A DNA stretch of 64,000 bases, taken from assembly GCF_945859705.1 (NCBI RefSeq), contig NC_079135.1, forward strand, positions 121,153,551 to 121,217,550, written 5' to 3'. Every line of letters begins with the position of its first letter. Within the stretch, counting starts at the first letter, position 1. The notes beneath the pieces were generated by a model. The model did no database searches, had not been told where the DNA came from, and worked only from the letters and a program-made list of their open reading frames with translations. This document shows positions 25,164 to 37,363 of this stretch, piece after piece. Source of the stretch: Episyrphus balteatus. Its lineage: Eukaryota; Arthropoda; Insecta; Diptera; Syrphidae. The position numbers and the translations under genes are program-made.

Positions 25164-25870
25164 ATGCACGACTGGGTCGCACGTACTTGCTCTTGTAGTT
25201 CAAAGCATCTTTATCTTAAATATCTATTGGAAATTTAAGATGTTGTGAAGAAAAAAAAAATAAAAACAAAAAAAAAATCGAAAGTTAAAAAAATTCAATT
25301 TTTTTAAAATTTTTTGAAAAACTTTTTTTTTTTAATTTTTTTTTTACATTTTACACTTCAATACCTATGATGTCTGTAAATTTTGAAAAAATTGACTTAT
25401 GCTTTGATGAAATATATGGACTTAAAAAACATGTCAATTTTTGAAAAACGGCAACGCCATATTTCCGCTCTTGGCATTTTTTGAGAAAAACTAAAAACGC
25501 AGTTTTGTTGGAATCAACGCAGTACGCACACCAAATTTAAACGAAATCGTTAGAGCCGTTTTCGAGAAATTTGAAATACCTCGAAAACGTTATATGGGAG
25601 ATATGCGTTAAATTGGAGATATTAAAAAAATAAAAAAAACGGACCTAGGGAATTACGTAAAAATCATCTGTACCAAGTTTCAAGCAAATTCATCCACCCG
25701 TTTAGGCCCTAGCTCGATGTACAGATGGACGCACAGACGCACACACGCACAGACCGACGGACGGCATGACGAAAACCACTTTTTTGATCTTCTCCATCAT
25801 CGTAATTTTGGTTTTGATTAAAACCTCGATTTTTTTACACGAAACCAATACTTGCCCTATAGAGCAAGTA
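25164..25870 (+). mobile_element. Dispersed element, TGCACGACTGGGTCGCACG family, copy A (complete)
   Basis: Starts TGCACGACTGGGTCGCACGT followed by ACTTGCTCTT and ends TTGCCCTATAGAGCAAGTAA. About 707 bases, no coding frame. Inside are GTTAGAGCCGTTTTCGAGAA, a tract of ACAGACGCACACACG/ACAGACCGACGGACGG, and TTCTCCATCATCGTAAT. The right-end hairpin (TTGC...GCAA around CTATAG) and the left ACTTGCTCTT are related. It lacks protein-coding capacity, so it must be non-autonomous. Confidence 0.8.
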
Positions 25871-25971
25871 AAAATTAAAAATTGAAAGGTATTGGTTGTT
25901 GCTTGTTATAGGTTTCTGTATTGTTGAAATGTCTGATCTGATATGCAAAAAGTTATTGAAGATGAAAATGC

Positions 25972-26797
25972 ATATGGGTAATTCCATGAAAAAGTGGACA
26001 CGAATTTTGAACAAATTATGCAGTCTTTTTTACTTTTTTTATTAGCAAATAACTATTTACAAACGGCAACTCTTTATGCAAGTTGCAAGAAAAGATTCTT
26101 TGTTGTATTCCCTTATGGATAGACATAAGATTCATGGAGTTTCATAATCTTTAAGCATTTTTATAGCATGAGCTTGCCAACAACAGAAGAATTTCACATG
26201 AAAATGACGGAAAAACAAGCAAACTGAAAATATGATGAGTCTAATAGTGAAGATGACAATATCCCCTCGTGAGTGCTAAAATAAGTTAACATTTAAGCAA
26301 GCTTCGTTACACACTATTCGGTTAAAAAAAAACTTGAGTGAAAATGCATCTTTTCTTTACTTTTAGAACCACAAATCGCAGGTAACATGAGTTACCAAAA
26401 TAATGTAACGTGAGTTACCTAAATATTTTAAAATTTTTCCTCGAAATATTGAAAAAATGTTTGGTTTTGTCACTCATATTAAAAGTTTGTAATTTTGTAT
26501 GTATGGAATCTTCATTGAAAACAAATTGAGATTCTTAATTTCACATAAAAACTTCATACTGTCGGACTCTTAAAATTCGTGTCCGATTTTTGTAACGTGA
26601 GTTACCATCAAACTTTTATTTTTCCCAAGCAAATGTTAAAAATAAAGACAATTTTTTTAGTTAATTATGAAAGTAATAGTTATGCTCCATTCATGGATAG
26701 TAATTTCGTATCAATTTACATTAAAATTGAAAAAAAAAAAAATATTTGTGTGTTGGAAATTTTTGTGAATGTAACGTGAGTTACCATGGAATTGCCC
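25972..26797. mobile_element. Element with CATATGGGTAATTCCATG ends, unit 1
   Basis: Bounded by CATATGGGTAATTCCATG and its inverted partner CATGGAATTGCCCATATG. About 826 bases. Contains the near-palindrome GTAACGTGAGTTAC repeatedly (about 26405, 26593, 26769) next to ACATGAGTTACC. Head-to-tail with a second copy that shares the CATATG at the junction. Confidence 0.85.
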
Positions 26798-28311
26798 ATA
26801 TGGGTAATTCCATGAAAAAGTGGACACGAATTTTGAACAAATTATGCAGTCTTTTTTACTTTTTTTATTAGCAAATTACTATTTACAAACCGCAACTCTT
26901 TATGCAAGTTGCAAGAAAAGATTCTTTGTTGTATTCCCTTATGGATAGCCATAAAATTCAGGGAGTTTAATAATCTTAAAGCATTTTTATAGCATAAGCT
27001 TGCCAACAACAAAAGAATTTCACATGAAAATGACGGAAAAACAAGCAAACTGAAAATATGATGAGTCTAATAGTGACGATGACAATATCCCCTCGTGAGT
27101 GCTAAAATAAGTTAACATTTAAGCAAGCTTCGTTACACACTATTCGATTAAAAAAAAACTTGAGTGAAAATGCATCTTTTCTTTACTTTTGGAACCACAA
27201 ATCGCAGGTAACATGAGTTACCAAAATAATGTAACGTGAGTTACCTAAATATTTTAAAATTTTTCCTCGAAATATTGAAAAAATGTTTGGTTTTGTCACT
27301 CATATTAAAAGCTTGTAATTTTGTATGTATGGAATCTTCATTGAAAACAAATTAAGATTCTTAATTTCACATAAAAACTTCATACCGTCGGACTCTAAAA
27401 ATTCGTGTCCGATTTTTGTAACGTGAGTTACCATCAAACTTTTAAAGCTGAAACACAATCACGCTTCAGGGCGTCGCTTCGTTGCGTTACGTTGAGAAAT
27501 CCTCAAAGCGCGCTTCTGTCACTTTGACTTTGAACAGCTGATTGCAACATAAAATCTGCTGTCAAATAAAAAAAACACAGTCACTCACAAAATTATTGGG
27601 CCAAGTCTTTATCTTGATTTAATTGTGGAAAAATGAAAAAGGATATTAATGTGTTTAAAAAATGCATAGAAATTTGTTTATTCTTTAATCCTATAGTTAT
27701 AAAAACAAAACCAATCAAAATATATTGTTTTTAACAATAAAACTCAGTCTAAAACATCATTAATTTTTTTTGTTTTTAATACGTAAATTGTTTTGATTTA
27801 AAATATCCCGATGTCGTTTTTTTGTGCAAAATCTATATAGAGAAATTAAAAAACACACGTAGTTTTGCAATAATTTATTTTTTTTTATTCACATTTGGCG
27901 CAATAATAATGTGGGTGACTGTAACTATGTCTGTTAAATGTCAGAAAGCTAGCAAAAGTTCAGTCTGGTTGAACTTTTGCTCGCTTTCTTACGTTTCCTT
28001 ACGTTTGTCAAAAAAAGCGTACGTAAGAAAAGCGTCATTGTGTGAGGATACACAGATTTCCTATAGTTGAACTTTTCGCAGTTGTCAAAATCGACGGCAA
28101 AGCGTGATTGTGTTTCAGCTTTTATTTTTTCCAAGCAAATGTTAAAAATAAAGACAATTTTTTTAGTTAATTATGAAAGTAATAGTTATGCTCCATTCAT
28201 GGATAGTAATTTCGTATCAATTTACATTAAAATTGAAAAAAAAAAATTATTTATGTGTTGGAAATTTTGGTAACGTGAGTTACCATGGAATTGCCCATAT
28301 GGTGAACAAGA
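26793..28311. mobile_element. Element with CATATGGGTAATTCCATG ends, unit 2 (interrupted)
   Basis: Nearly identical to unit 1 over its length, but split at 27444 by an inserted element that ends at 28121. After the insertion the sequence resumes exactly where unit 1 would continue and closes with GTAACGTGAGTTACCATGG and the terminal CATATGG. The pair gives an empty and a filled site side by side. Confidence 0.85.
27445..28121. mobile_element. Harbinger-type MITE inserted in unit 2
   Basis: Terminal inverted repeat AAGCTGAAACACAATCACGC at the left and its complement at the right, about 22 bases. Flanked by TTA on both sides (27442-27444 and 28122-28124); the unoccupied copy at about 26610 has that TTA once. 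A 3-base TTA duplication is the mark of PIF/Harbinger transposons. 677 bases, no transposase. Confidence 0.85.
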
Positions 28312-30291
28312 CTTCTAATTATTTCCACATTAAGAACTTAGATAATTAAGAAGAAGGATAATTTGATGGCCAAAATGGGCAAAAATCATAAGCGGATTGC
28401 ATTACTATTGCATTACTAAGCTATAGAATTTTAGTATATTTCGTTAAAATTTGTTCAATAAACAAAAATGTTACTCATACACCACAGTGACAAATAATTA
28501 AGTTTAAATTAATTATAACCAAAAAAAACATATTTAAAGTGCTTTTAGAGCCTTGTGCGTGTTAAAATGGGGGAAGACCCTTTCAATTTAATGATGTTCT
28601 TTTTGCATTTGCTTGACTTTGGAGTTATAAGGGGGGAATATCTTTTTTCTTAGTTCGCGGTCTTATCAGAACGTTGTATAATTGTTATTTAAAACTTTTT
28701 AATATAAATTTAAGCTTATATTAATTAAAAAAGGTTTTAACTGCCACTTGCCACTTATCTGTCATACATATATGTATAATTCTGCGAGACCTTTGAAATA
28801 AAATGTGTTAATCTATCTGGAAGTTGTAATTGGAAGTCTTTACAGTTTAAAGTCAATAGGTTAGGTGGAGACATTTAGGTGGAGCTAAAATCCAATTTTT
28901 TATACTGCCTTGGAGTGCCTTTTAAAAGATGTCATATAATTTGCAAAGGAATAGCTGAAAATATTAATTGCCTAATTCAACATTATTTATAGGTGGCTAT
29001 ATGGACTGCCTTAAATTTTGTAAATCACTTTCAAGTCTAGGTCAAGGCTGTAGAAATGTATACAAATTGACACACAGATCTTGAGAGCTCTGTTTGGTTC
29101 CAAATATGTAAAATTATTTTACCTTATTAAAAAATACCTTGAAATAATGTGCCTTATGGCCAGATTTCATCAACATAATTTTTTCAATCACCCTTTTTTG
29201 AAATCTGCATCCAAATTTTGGTGACAGTATAGCTTTTTTTAGATAATCTATATTTTACTTTCGATTGTCTGAACTAAAAATAATATACATATAAGCATAC
29301 ATATAAGTAATGCAAAGACAACAAGAATTAATAAAATGCAAAAGTCAGCTAAAAGCTAGCTGGGAACTAGGTAAGACTCGCAACATGAAAGTAAATGTCC
29401 ACGTTTGTAGCTAAAACTCAAGTAAACCTAATGTCACTTATAATAACGTATACTTATTGCATTTATATGTTCAATTATTTAAAGAAATAGGGAAACTCAA
29501 TTTCTACCGGGCAATTGCATTTGAAAAAAAAAAAAAATATATAAAAATTTATTATAAACTGACCCTTCATAATGTTTTTTTTTTATATTACATGTGCATA
29601 ATAGATTCGTTTATATGTCTTTTGTTTGCTATTCTCTATTTTTTTTCTAATTTTCGTATGTAGGCAAACAAATTCTCATGCAACTTGTAACATAGCCAGG
29701 TGAATTGTGTTATTCTTTGTTGCAATGTCCAATGACCTGCGTTTATAAACAGTTTAGTACTTAGTCTTAATAGCGCCTGGATTCAAATTATGACATCATA
29801 GTCATAAGGTATTCGAAAATAAGGTTTTTGAAACTTGGAATGAAGGTTAAAAATATAAATTATAATAATTAGTACCACAAAAACTGGGACAAAAATGGGA
29901 TGGCAATGAAAATAAGATAAGTTTTTTTTTTATAACAGAAACCAAGAATGTAAGCAGTCTATGAAAATGTTTTAGGCGAAACGGTTGTTTTTATCGGAAA
30001 TAAAGAAAATTTGCGATTAATTAATCAATTAGATAAGTTGTACCCCTACGAATTAACTCTCTATTTAAAATATTGTCTTAGTCACGAGAGTTAGGAATAA
30101 AATAAGTCTATATAAAAGTTTAACATGCGAAAGGGTGTTTTTTTTAGGTGTAGTGAAAATGTGGGTATATTGAAAAAATATTAGTAATAAAAATGGTACC
30201 CTACTGAAATTCAGCAATTATGTTACTTTTGAGATTGGAAGCATGAATTTAAAATATCTATGAGAATATCATGGTCTAAAGGGTGTTTTTT
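28312..30291. other. Intergenic AT-rich DNA
   Basis: Holds an inverted copy of the GTCACTGTGGTGTATG motif (28471-28491) and two AAGGGTGTTTTTT motifs (about 30131 and 30279). No gene recognised. Confidence 0.55.
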
Positions 30292-31041
30292 ATTGCGATA
30301 TAGGTACTATATGTATATCAAGTTATGCATTCGTACAAAAAAAAAGTTGAGATAACATTTTTCCATGACATTACGATGGTAGAGAATGCCAAAAAAGTGG
30401 GTCCTGAAAGTCCGTCTGTCAGTCTGTCTGTATAAGGAGCTACAGCCTAAACGTATGAACCGATTGACTTCAAACTTGATATGTAGCATTTTTTGGAGAC
30501 TCTCCAGAGGGGTTTTTGAAATTAATTTTTTTTTTTTGACCAAAAATAACGGTACTTGTCATATACCGATTTTAGTAAAGTTGAAATTTCTCAAAAACGG
30601 CTCCAACGATTTTGTTTAAAAAATTCAAATGTAAGTTTTAAAACAAGGTCTATCTTCTAATGAAAACATTTTTTTTTGGAAAATCATTATTAACGGTACC
30701 TGCCATAGAACCGTTTTTTTTTTTTTACAAAATAGCATACCAATTTTATTTTAAAACTTTTTTTCCAAAAAATTATTTATAAAAAATTAGTTTTTTTAAA
30801 AAACGGCTCTAACGATTTTGAAAATTTTTTTTCTAAAAATGCATCTTAATATATCAATCAAAACTGCATACTTGTTTTGGAGGGCAATTCGATTTCAGAT
30901 TTTATTTTATTTTTTTAAAAAACGAATTTTTTTTTTTACCTATATAGTAGGTACCTACATTTTCCAAATTTCTATATAAAAAGTCTTAAAAATTTAAGCA
31001 ACTTTAACTCTAAGAGCAAGTTCGTGCGACCCAGTCGTGCA
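30292..31041 (-). mobile_element. TGCACGACTGGGTCGCACG family, copy B (inverted, complete)
   Basis: Reads on the minus strand from TGCACGACTGGGTCGCACGA (31041) to TATATCGCAA (30292). Carries the same internal landmarks as copies A and C, including the AGACTGACAGACGGAC tract and TTCTCTACCATCGTAATG. Flanked by AAGGGTGTTTTTT motifs at about 30279 and 31148. Confidence 0.75.
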
Positions 31042-32510
31042 TTTTATTTTTTTAATGATGGGTAACCCGAATAAAATTTGGTTTAAACGTTGCATTTGGG
31101 ATAGAAAGTAAGAATAAACTGTTTTCATAAAATAATTTTTGATTGAAGGGTGTTTTTTTTTTCGAAGAGGCTGCAAATTGACCGTGTATATAACGTCGAA
31201 GAACTTAAGTATAAAAGTTCAATTTGCCATCGGAATAAAAAATTAAATGACAAAATTATAATTTTTGTGACGTAGGTACTCTGAAATTTTCTTCTGATTT
31301 GAACATAATGTAGTATGTATCGGCCATTGCAAACTAATGGAGAGGACATATTAACGTTTGTTTCCAGTTTATTTCGTTAAAGAAGCAATATTTTTTCTTG
31401 AAACTTGGTGAGTCTTAAGGTTTCATGATAAATTGATGTTCTCAAAAAATTTATTTAACGTACATAGCTAAATTATTCCCAGATAAAGACGGTAACGGAG
31501 ACGAGTACTCGTGGAGATTTTTTTCACTAAATTTTGAACAATAAACTGATTTAGTTTGAAGAGTCATCTTTTGATGGGATATGAATCCCTATAGTTCATA
31601 GAAAATATACCAAGTACAACCACCTGTGATCCCCCTGAGACCCGGGGATTTTAAATTTTTGAAAAGAAGTATTTTTCGCGATACGGGGGGTTCCAGGAAT
31701 ATAAAGGTTTAATACGTCTCAAAAAAGCATTTATTCAAGAGTTTTTGCATTCATAACTTTCACCAAAACTACTTTGGCAATGTTGCTTTATTCCCTAAAG
31801 TATCAACCGGCCCTGTTCGTTTCTTATAAGTTCCTATATCCATCCACAGAACAAAAACTCCACTGTATACGTTGTTACTCCACCACCATATTCATTAACG
31901 ATCTTATTCAAATGTGCCCCTCATATGTTTTCGCTCTCACTGTGAATTATTAAAGCGTGAAGCTGAAGCCACACATCAACTCAATATACCCCCGCTCATC
32001 CCCTATATCCTCCCTCATGTCGTCAGTATTAGTTGTCTCTACCAATGCTAATGCATAAATTAAAAATTTCAACCCTCTTCCATGCTAATTTCTATTTTTT
32101 TGTGTATGTGAATGTGCAATAATATGAAGCCAAGCGGCAAACCTATCAAGCTTCCAAACAACAAACTAACTAAACCGGTCTATTATATTACTAGAGGATA
32201 GGCATTTTTGCTTTTATTATATTTTGCAAAGACCTCTTAGAAGTTAGAAGAAGAAAATCGCTTGGATTTGTTGTGAAGATCTCTCATTGTTGTTCGTCGT
32301 TTGCGTTTTGTGAAACTCAAAATATTTTCACAGACGCGTCCGCATTCGTCAAAGTGTATCTGACGCGCAAACAACGTGTATCTTATAATTCTTTAATAGA
32401 ATTAAAAATTTCAATAAGATTTGCTATTTTTAATCCCAATCAAAGAGACTGTACTGAAATTTTCATTTTTTTTTCAAACAAAACAAACAAACAAAAAATT
32501 AATAAAAACA
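31042..32510. other. Intergenic and presumed Mgstl 5' UTR
   Basis: No gene recognised up to about 32250. The 250 bases before the Mgstl ATG are likely promoter and 5' UTR, with a local G+C rise at about 32330-32375 (GACGCGTCCGCATTCG). I cannot place the transcription start. Confidence 0.5.
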
Positions 32511-32663
32511 ATGAATAATACAACAACAACAACAAATTCCATGGAGATGTTACTTACTCTAAGTAACCCAGTTTTTGGTTCATATATCTATTGGAGCAGT
32601 ATTCTGGTGATAAAAATGCTCCTAATGAGTTTGCTAACAGCTTTGCAAAGATTCAGATTTAAG
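32511..32663 (+). CDS. Mgstl: Mgstl coding exon 1
   Basis: Encodes MNNTTTTTNSMEMLLTLSNP and the first membrane helix; ends in phase 0 at AAG|GTGAGA. Confidence 0.88.
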
Positions 32664-35600
32664 GTGAGAAATCGTGACTTGTGGTAGTAATTATAATCTA
32701 GACCTTTCTAGATCAAAGTTAAACCACAGCTAAATCTAATTAAATTGAGTGTGGTGAAGGTTGTTTTACTGGGTGAACTTCTTTTATTTCTCTATCCACA
32801 AGTGATTGTGAATGGCGTTTTCTTTAGAAAGTGAAAATCTTCATCATTTGAATATCTAACAAACTAGTGAAAGTGAATCATTTTTTGCGTCTAAATATAA
32901 TTTTCTCATTGTTTAAAGTGGAAAGGTAATTAGGTAAACTTAAGTAACCAAATAGTTTTTTATGTGGAATAGAATTTTTAGGCAAATAACTTCCTGATAG
33001 TCTGACGACATTTAAACGTTTTTAGTATAGGAATTTTTATTCGCAATTCTCAAAACTAGAATCTATACCTCACGGAATAAATTTACTTTTATTTTTATAT
33101 TCAAAAGACCAAAGTTGAATAGTCTAGTCTTTAGTGTGTTTAGCTCAAGGCGAATTGATTATAGTTTGAAATTTACATATTTTATCAATTGGATTTAATA
33201 AGGGACATTAAGTTCTAAGATTAGACATCAATGCACTGTATTTATATTTTGAAGAAGGGATAGTAACCTACAATCACAAATATAATGCATTCATCGAGTT
33301 ACAGAGATGAGATACGATTTTTGTCTGGACCATTCTAGATCTAATTCAGAGCATTCTGCATCTTTAATTAAATATTTTAATTTGTTTAATTTGATGGAAT
33401 GGAATTTTTCACAAATTATACATATGTACATAGATTCTACTGTGTGACGTCATTTTGACTTAATTTGTTGGTTTTAACATATTAAAATATGTTTTTTTTT
33501 ATGTAACAGGTTTAACATATTGAACTTTGGTTATTTTTGAAAATTAACAAAATTTGTTTAGAAAAAAATATTATATTTGTCAAAAGAAAAGCTCTATTTG
33601 ATGATGTAGGCCACTTTAGATTCCTTCTGGAAAAGTACAAGAGTTTTTCATTAATGTAAATGTTTTGTTGCAATTCAAATAATTAAACATTCTTACTCAT
33701 AAGATATATCATAAAAAGAATTTATTTTTAGTAGTAGTTGTTGTTGTAATTTTAGTATTCTTTAAGTATTACTATGTATTTTCATATTTCCTTACAATCA
33801 TAATAAACTGCCGTCTGCCAGAAACTTTATTTTTATTTTATTATCATTTTTTAACTAAGGAGTAGATACGCCCACTTAGGATTGTTATGTTGAAAATATT
33901 ATGAAAGCAAAAAAATTTCTTATTAATAGGCAGGTATTTAAATAAAGGAGAGAGCGGTGCTAAAAGTAACACATTTTTATCAAACCTTTTCTAAATAAAA
34001 AAAAAAAAACAAAATTCAATCTGAAAATCTTTTTTAAATAAATTGCACGACTGGGGTCGCACGTACTTGTTCTTATGGTAAAAGTTACTCTAATGTTAAA
34101 GTTGTTCATTGAACAAAATAAGGGAAAATTTAAAATTTGATATTTTCACGGAATTTCGTTAGTGGTGCAAAAAAAATAAAATCTGTTTTTATAAATAATT
34201 AAATGCCGTTTTAAATGTTCTTTTACAAAAAAACTAAGTATGCCATTTTATTTCTAGTATAAAAAGGAATTTTTAGAAAAAAATTTTCGAAAATCGTTAG
34301 TGCCGTTTTTTAAAAAAATAATTTATTATATATAAAAATTTTCTAACATTTTTCAAAAAAAAAAAATGTGATATGCAATTTTGTATAAATAATTAATTTA
34401 CACATAAAAACAAAATTTCAAAATTTTTCACCAACTCGTTTCCAAAAAATTGATTTTTCAAAAAAAAAAATTTTGAAATATTTTTTTAAAAATCCAAAAA
34501 AGTTTTTTTTGAAAAATTAAAAAATTTTCTAAATAATGATTGTTTAAACGTTTCTGTATTAAAAATTTGGTCGAAATCTGTTTTGTCGTTTTTGAGAAAT
34601 TCATAAATCCAAAAAACCGTTCTATGGCAGGTAACGTTAATAACGGTAAAAAAAATATTTTTTTTATTATCAAAGGAGGCTCTTATCTGTAACAGTAAGC
34701 AGAAAAATTTCTTACAGACAGACAGACAGAATTGCCGGACCCAATTTTTTGGCATTCTCCATCATCGTAATGTCATGTAAAATTGTTATCTCGAGTTCGA
34801 TTTTTTTTTACGAATCCTAAACTTGCCCTATAGTACCTATATCGCAAGTAAAAAATCAGCAAACTAACAGCTGGCAACAAAAAAAAAAATCTCCTGTTAC
34901 AACAACTTATGCCGCAATCGTCTTCTGGTTTTTAGAAGTAAACACCTAATATATTTAATTGTAAATACATAAATACCTTTTATTTGACTTTCTAAATTCG
35001 CACCCGTTATATCTTATTTGAAGATATTCTCAGACAGCACAATGGTTAGAATACTTTTAATATTTGAAACATTGAAACAAATTAATATACTGAATGTTAA
35101 TGTATTTAAATAATTAAATTAGTGAATAGACAAATAAATAAGAGCGAAAAACATATGCCTATTCGCTCTCATGGAACTACCCAAAAGTAAAAGTGTTTTT
35201 TTTTTTTGCACCACTTAAACAGCTTTCTGAACTACCGTCTAATTTGCAGCCCTTTTACTTGTAGCATCACTCTCCCCTAGTAACATAGAAATCCATAACA
35301 AAATAAAATGCACGGCTCGGTCACACATACTTGCTCTTATGGTTACAGTTGCTTTTTTTTCTGAAAATTGTAGGAACCGTTTTTTTAAATAGTTTTTATT
35401 AAATACAAATTTTTTTTATTAAATTTAAACATTTTTTAAAGATTCTTTTCGTTGAAATTAGTTGAGTCGTTTATGAGAAAGTCCGAAATCATGTAAACTG
35501 TTGCATGATACCAAAAACGGAACACAACTCTATTTTATAAGATTTTATCAGAATACCATTATTTTCAAAGAAGTTTTGCTTAAATTTCACTTCTTATTTG

Positions 35601-36927
35601 TGTTTTTGGATATTTTAAAATATTCCAATTTTTTTTTGTTTTGAAAATCAATTTTTTGTAAAAAGGCCGATGTTTTTTTTTTGAAATTCTGGTTTTATTA
35701 AAACTTTAAAAATATCTCAATTTTCTTTTTTTGTTTTTGAAAATCCAATTTTTTGAAAAAGAGTCGATGTTTTTTTAATTCTGGTTTTTTGTGTCGAATA
35801 ATAACATTTTAGGCTACTCTCCAATATTTTCCGAAAAACCCCATTCAATACGATCTTTCTTGTTCTCTTCAAAAGAGCATAGATTTTTATAGCGGTTTTG
35901 TAAACGAAGACCCCATTAGCTTATCAATATTTTTTATTTTTAAAAATTAATGTTCCACATACGCCCCAGTGAACGGTGTTATAATTTAAATGTTCTAGTT
36001 TTCATACATTTCAAACCCAATGTGAATTGGTGTTTTTAACTAAATCATGGCTTGTATGTTAAATATATGATAAATTGTGTAACACTACTATCTTGGTTTG
36101 GAAACAAATTTTGGTTTTCTTCACTTTTATTTTCACTTTCACTTATCTTTTTCATTCCTTTGATGCAAAACATCAAATTATCATAATCTTTTAAAAACTT
36201 AACATTGGTTTTTTTACTTACTAAATATTATTAACCCAACGAAAATTAGTTAAAATTCGTAAAAACCATAACTCACATATGCCTTTGCGAAAATTGTCGT
36301 GTTCCAGATTCTGGCTCTTCTCCCTCCATTTATTCGAAAAAAGGTAATCATCCACCACAAAGAACTTCTTGATGAACCCTCTGATAGTAGTATACAGCTT
36401 GCTCTAAGCTGACTACATCAAAGAATCTGAAGTGAAAAAAATAAAAAAAAAAAAAATAAACATAAACAATTTAGTCGTCTTTATTCTTTAATTAAAAATT
36501 TATTTAATTTTATTTTAATTCTTTTAAATTTCAGGTATTCATTAGTCCAGAAGATGAAGCTTTCACTCGCAAGGAATTGGTCCAACCAAATGATCCACAT
36601 GTCGATCGTGTTCGCAGGTTAGTAAAATTTATGTCATAATTGAAAGAATTCAATTAAAATTATTTTAACTTTAGGGCTCATCGCAACGACATGGAGAATA
36701 TTTTGCCCTTCTTGACAATGGGTCTGTTATTCGTATGCGTTGATCCCAGCCCAACATTGGCTATGTGGCTTTTCCGCATTGTAGCAGCTGCCAGAATATT
36801 GCATACTTTGGTCTATGCTTTCCGTCCAGTTCCACAACCAACAAGAGCCATTATGTTCTTTATTGCATTCTTAATTACAATGTTTATGGCATTGTATGCT
36901 TCATATAAAACTCTTAAATTTATATAA
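32511..36927 (+). CDS. Mgstl: Microsomal glutathione S-transferase-like (MAPEG family)
   Basis: Three exons, 32511-32663, 36535-36617 and 36675-36927, giving 162 residues (152 if translation starts at the downstream MEMLL methionine, 32541, matching the usual size of fly Mgstl). MAPEG enzymes are trimeric, four-helix proteins of the ER and outer mitochondrial membrane that conjugate glutathione to lipophilic electrophiles and reduce lipid peroxides. Visible: TM1 around residues 24-45 (SYIYWSSILVIKMLLMSLLT), the family signature VDRVRRAHRNDMENILPF at about 74-91 spanning the exon 2/3 join, TM2 (FLTMGLLFVCVD), the RILHTLVYAF motif typical of MGST1-like members, and a last helix (FIAFLITMFMALYASY). 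Donors AAG|GTGAGA and CGCAG|GTTAGT and acceptors TTTCAG|GT and TTTAG|GG keep frame. Intron 1 carries several repeat copies. The poly-Thr leader before MEMLL is not usual in the family. Confidence 0.93.
34044..34850 (+). mobile_element. TGCACGACTGGGTCGCACG family, copy C (complete)
   Basis: Begins TGCACGACTGGGGTCGCACG and ends TATATCGCAAGTAAAAAA. Shares internal CAGACAGACAGACAGA, TTCTCCATCATCGTAATG and GGCAGGTAACG with copies A and B. Confidence 0.75.
35309..35530 (+). mobile_element. TGCACGACTGGGTCGCACG family, copy D (partial)
   Basis: A diverged start (TGCACGGCTCGGTCACACAT then ACTTGCTCTTATGG) followed by family-like T-rich and GAGTCGTTTATGAGAAA sequence. No right end found. Confidence 0.6.
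36535..36617 (+). CDS. Mgstl: Mgstl coding exon 2
   Basis: 83 bases, VFISPEDEAFTRKELVQPND and then PHVDRVR; the cytosolic loop leading into the conserved signature. Ends after two bases of an Arg codon. Confidence 0.92.
36675..36927 (+). CDS. Mgstl: Mgstl coding exon 3
   Basis: Completes the RRAHRNDMENILPF signature and holds three membrane helices; stop TAA at 36925-36927. The intron before it is only 57 bases. Confidence 0.93.
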
Positions 36928-37069
36928 ACAAAATTCATTTTGATTTATTCATATTTGTTGGGTACCGGAGTGCATTTTATTTTATTTTACTTTTTTTTAT
37001 TATATAAAATTAAAATTATTTAATTAAAATATTTTTAAAAAATACAAATAATCTATCTTTTTTATAGTT

Positions 37070-37075
37070 AATAAA
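37070..37075 (+). promoter_or_regulatory. Candidate poly(A) signal of Mgstl
   Basis: AATAAA about 140 bases after the Mgstl stop, in an AT-rich 3' UTR. Confidence 0.45.
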
Positions 37076-37363
37076 CAAAATAAGCTCGTCTTTAATTATG
37101 TTGTTTTTTTTTCTCAATTAATTTGAATAAGGTACAAACGTTTGCGCCATACAAAAGTTCAAAATAAATTATATTAATAAATAAATATAAGAATAGAACA
37201 ATTTGCATTAACCGTTGATTAAAAAAAGTTCCACATACGCCATAGTGACCCGCTTAGCTTAACCGCAATAATAAGAAGATATTTAACTGCTTACTATTGA
37301 AACCAGATGACTTTAATTAATATAATATTCATTGGTTTATTCAATATACATATGTATGTATAT

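Larger units (their letters stand above)
32664..36534. other. Mgstl intron 1
   Basis: Contains family copies C (34044-34850) and D (from 35309), an inverted GTCACTGGGGCGTATGTG-like motif (35954-35972), and otherwise AT-rich sequence. Confidence 0.65.

Noticed and set aside
26579..28273. Short frames in the CATATGGG elements
   Set aside because: Repeated in each copy of a mobile element without domains; non-autonomous element sequence.
25972..28311. CRISPR-like spacing of GTAACGTGAGTTAC repeats
   Set aside because: Eukaryotic context, irregular spacing, and the repeats belong to two copies of one mobile element.
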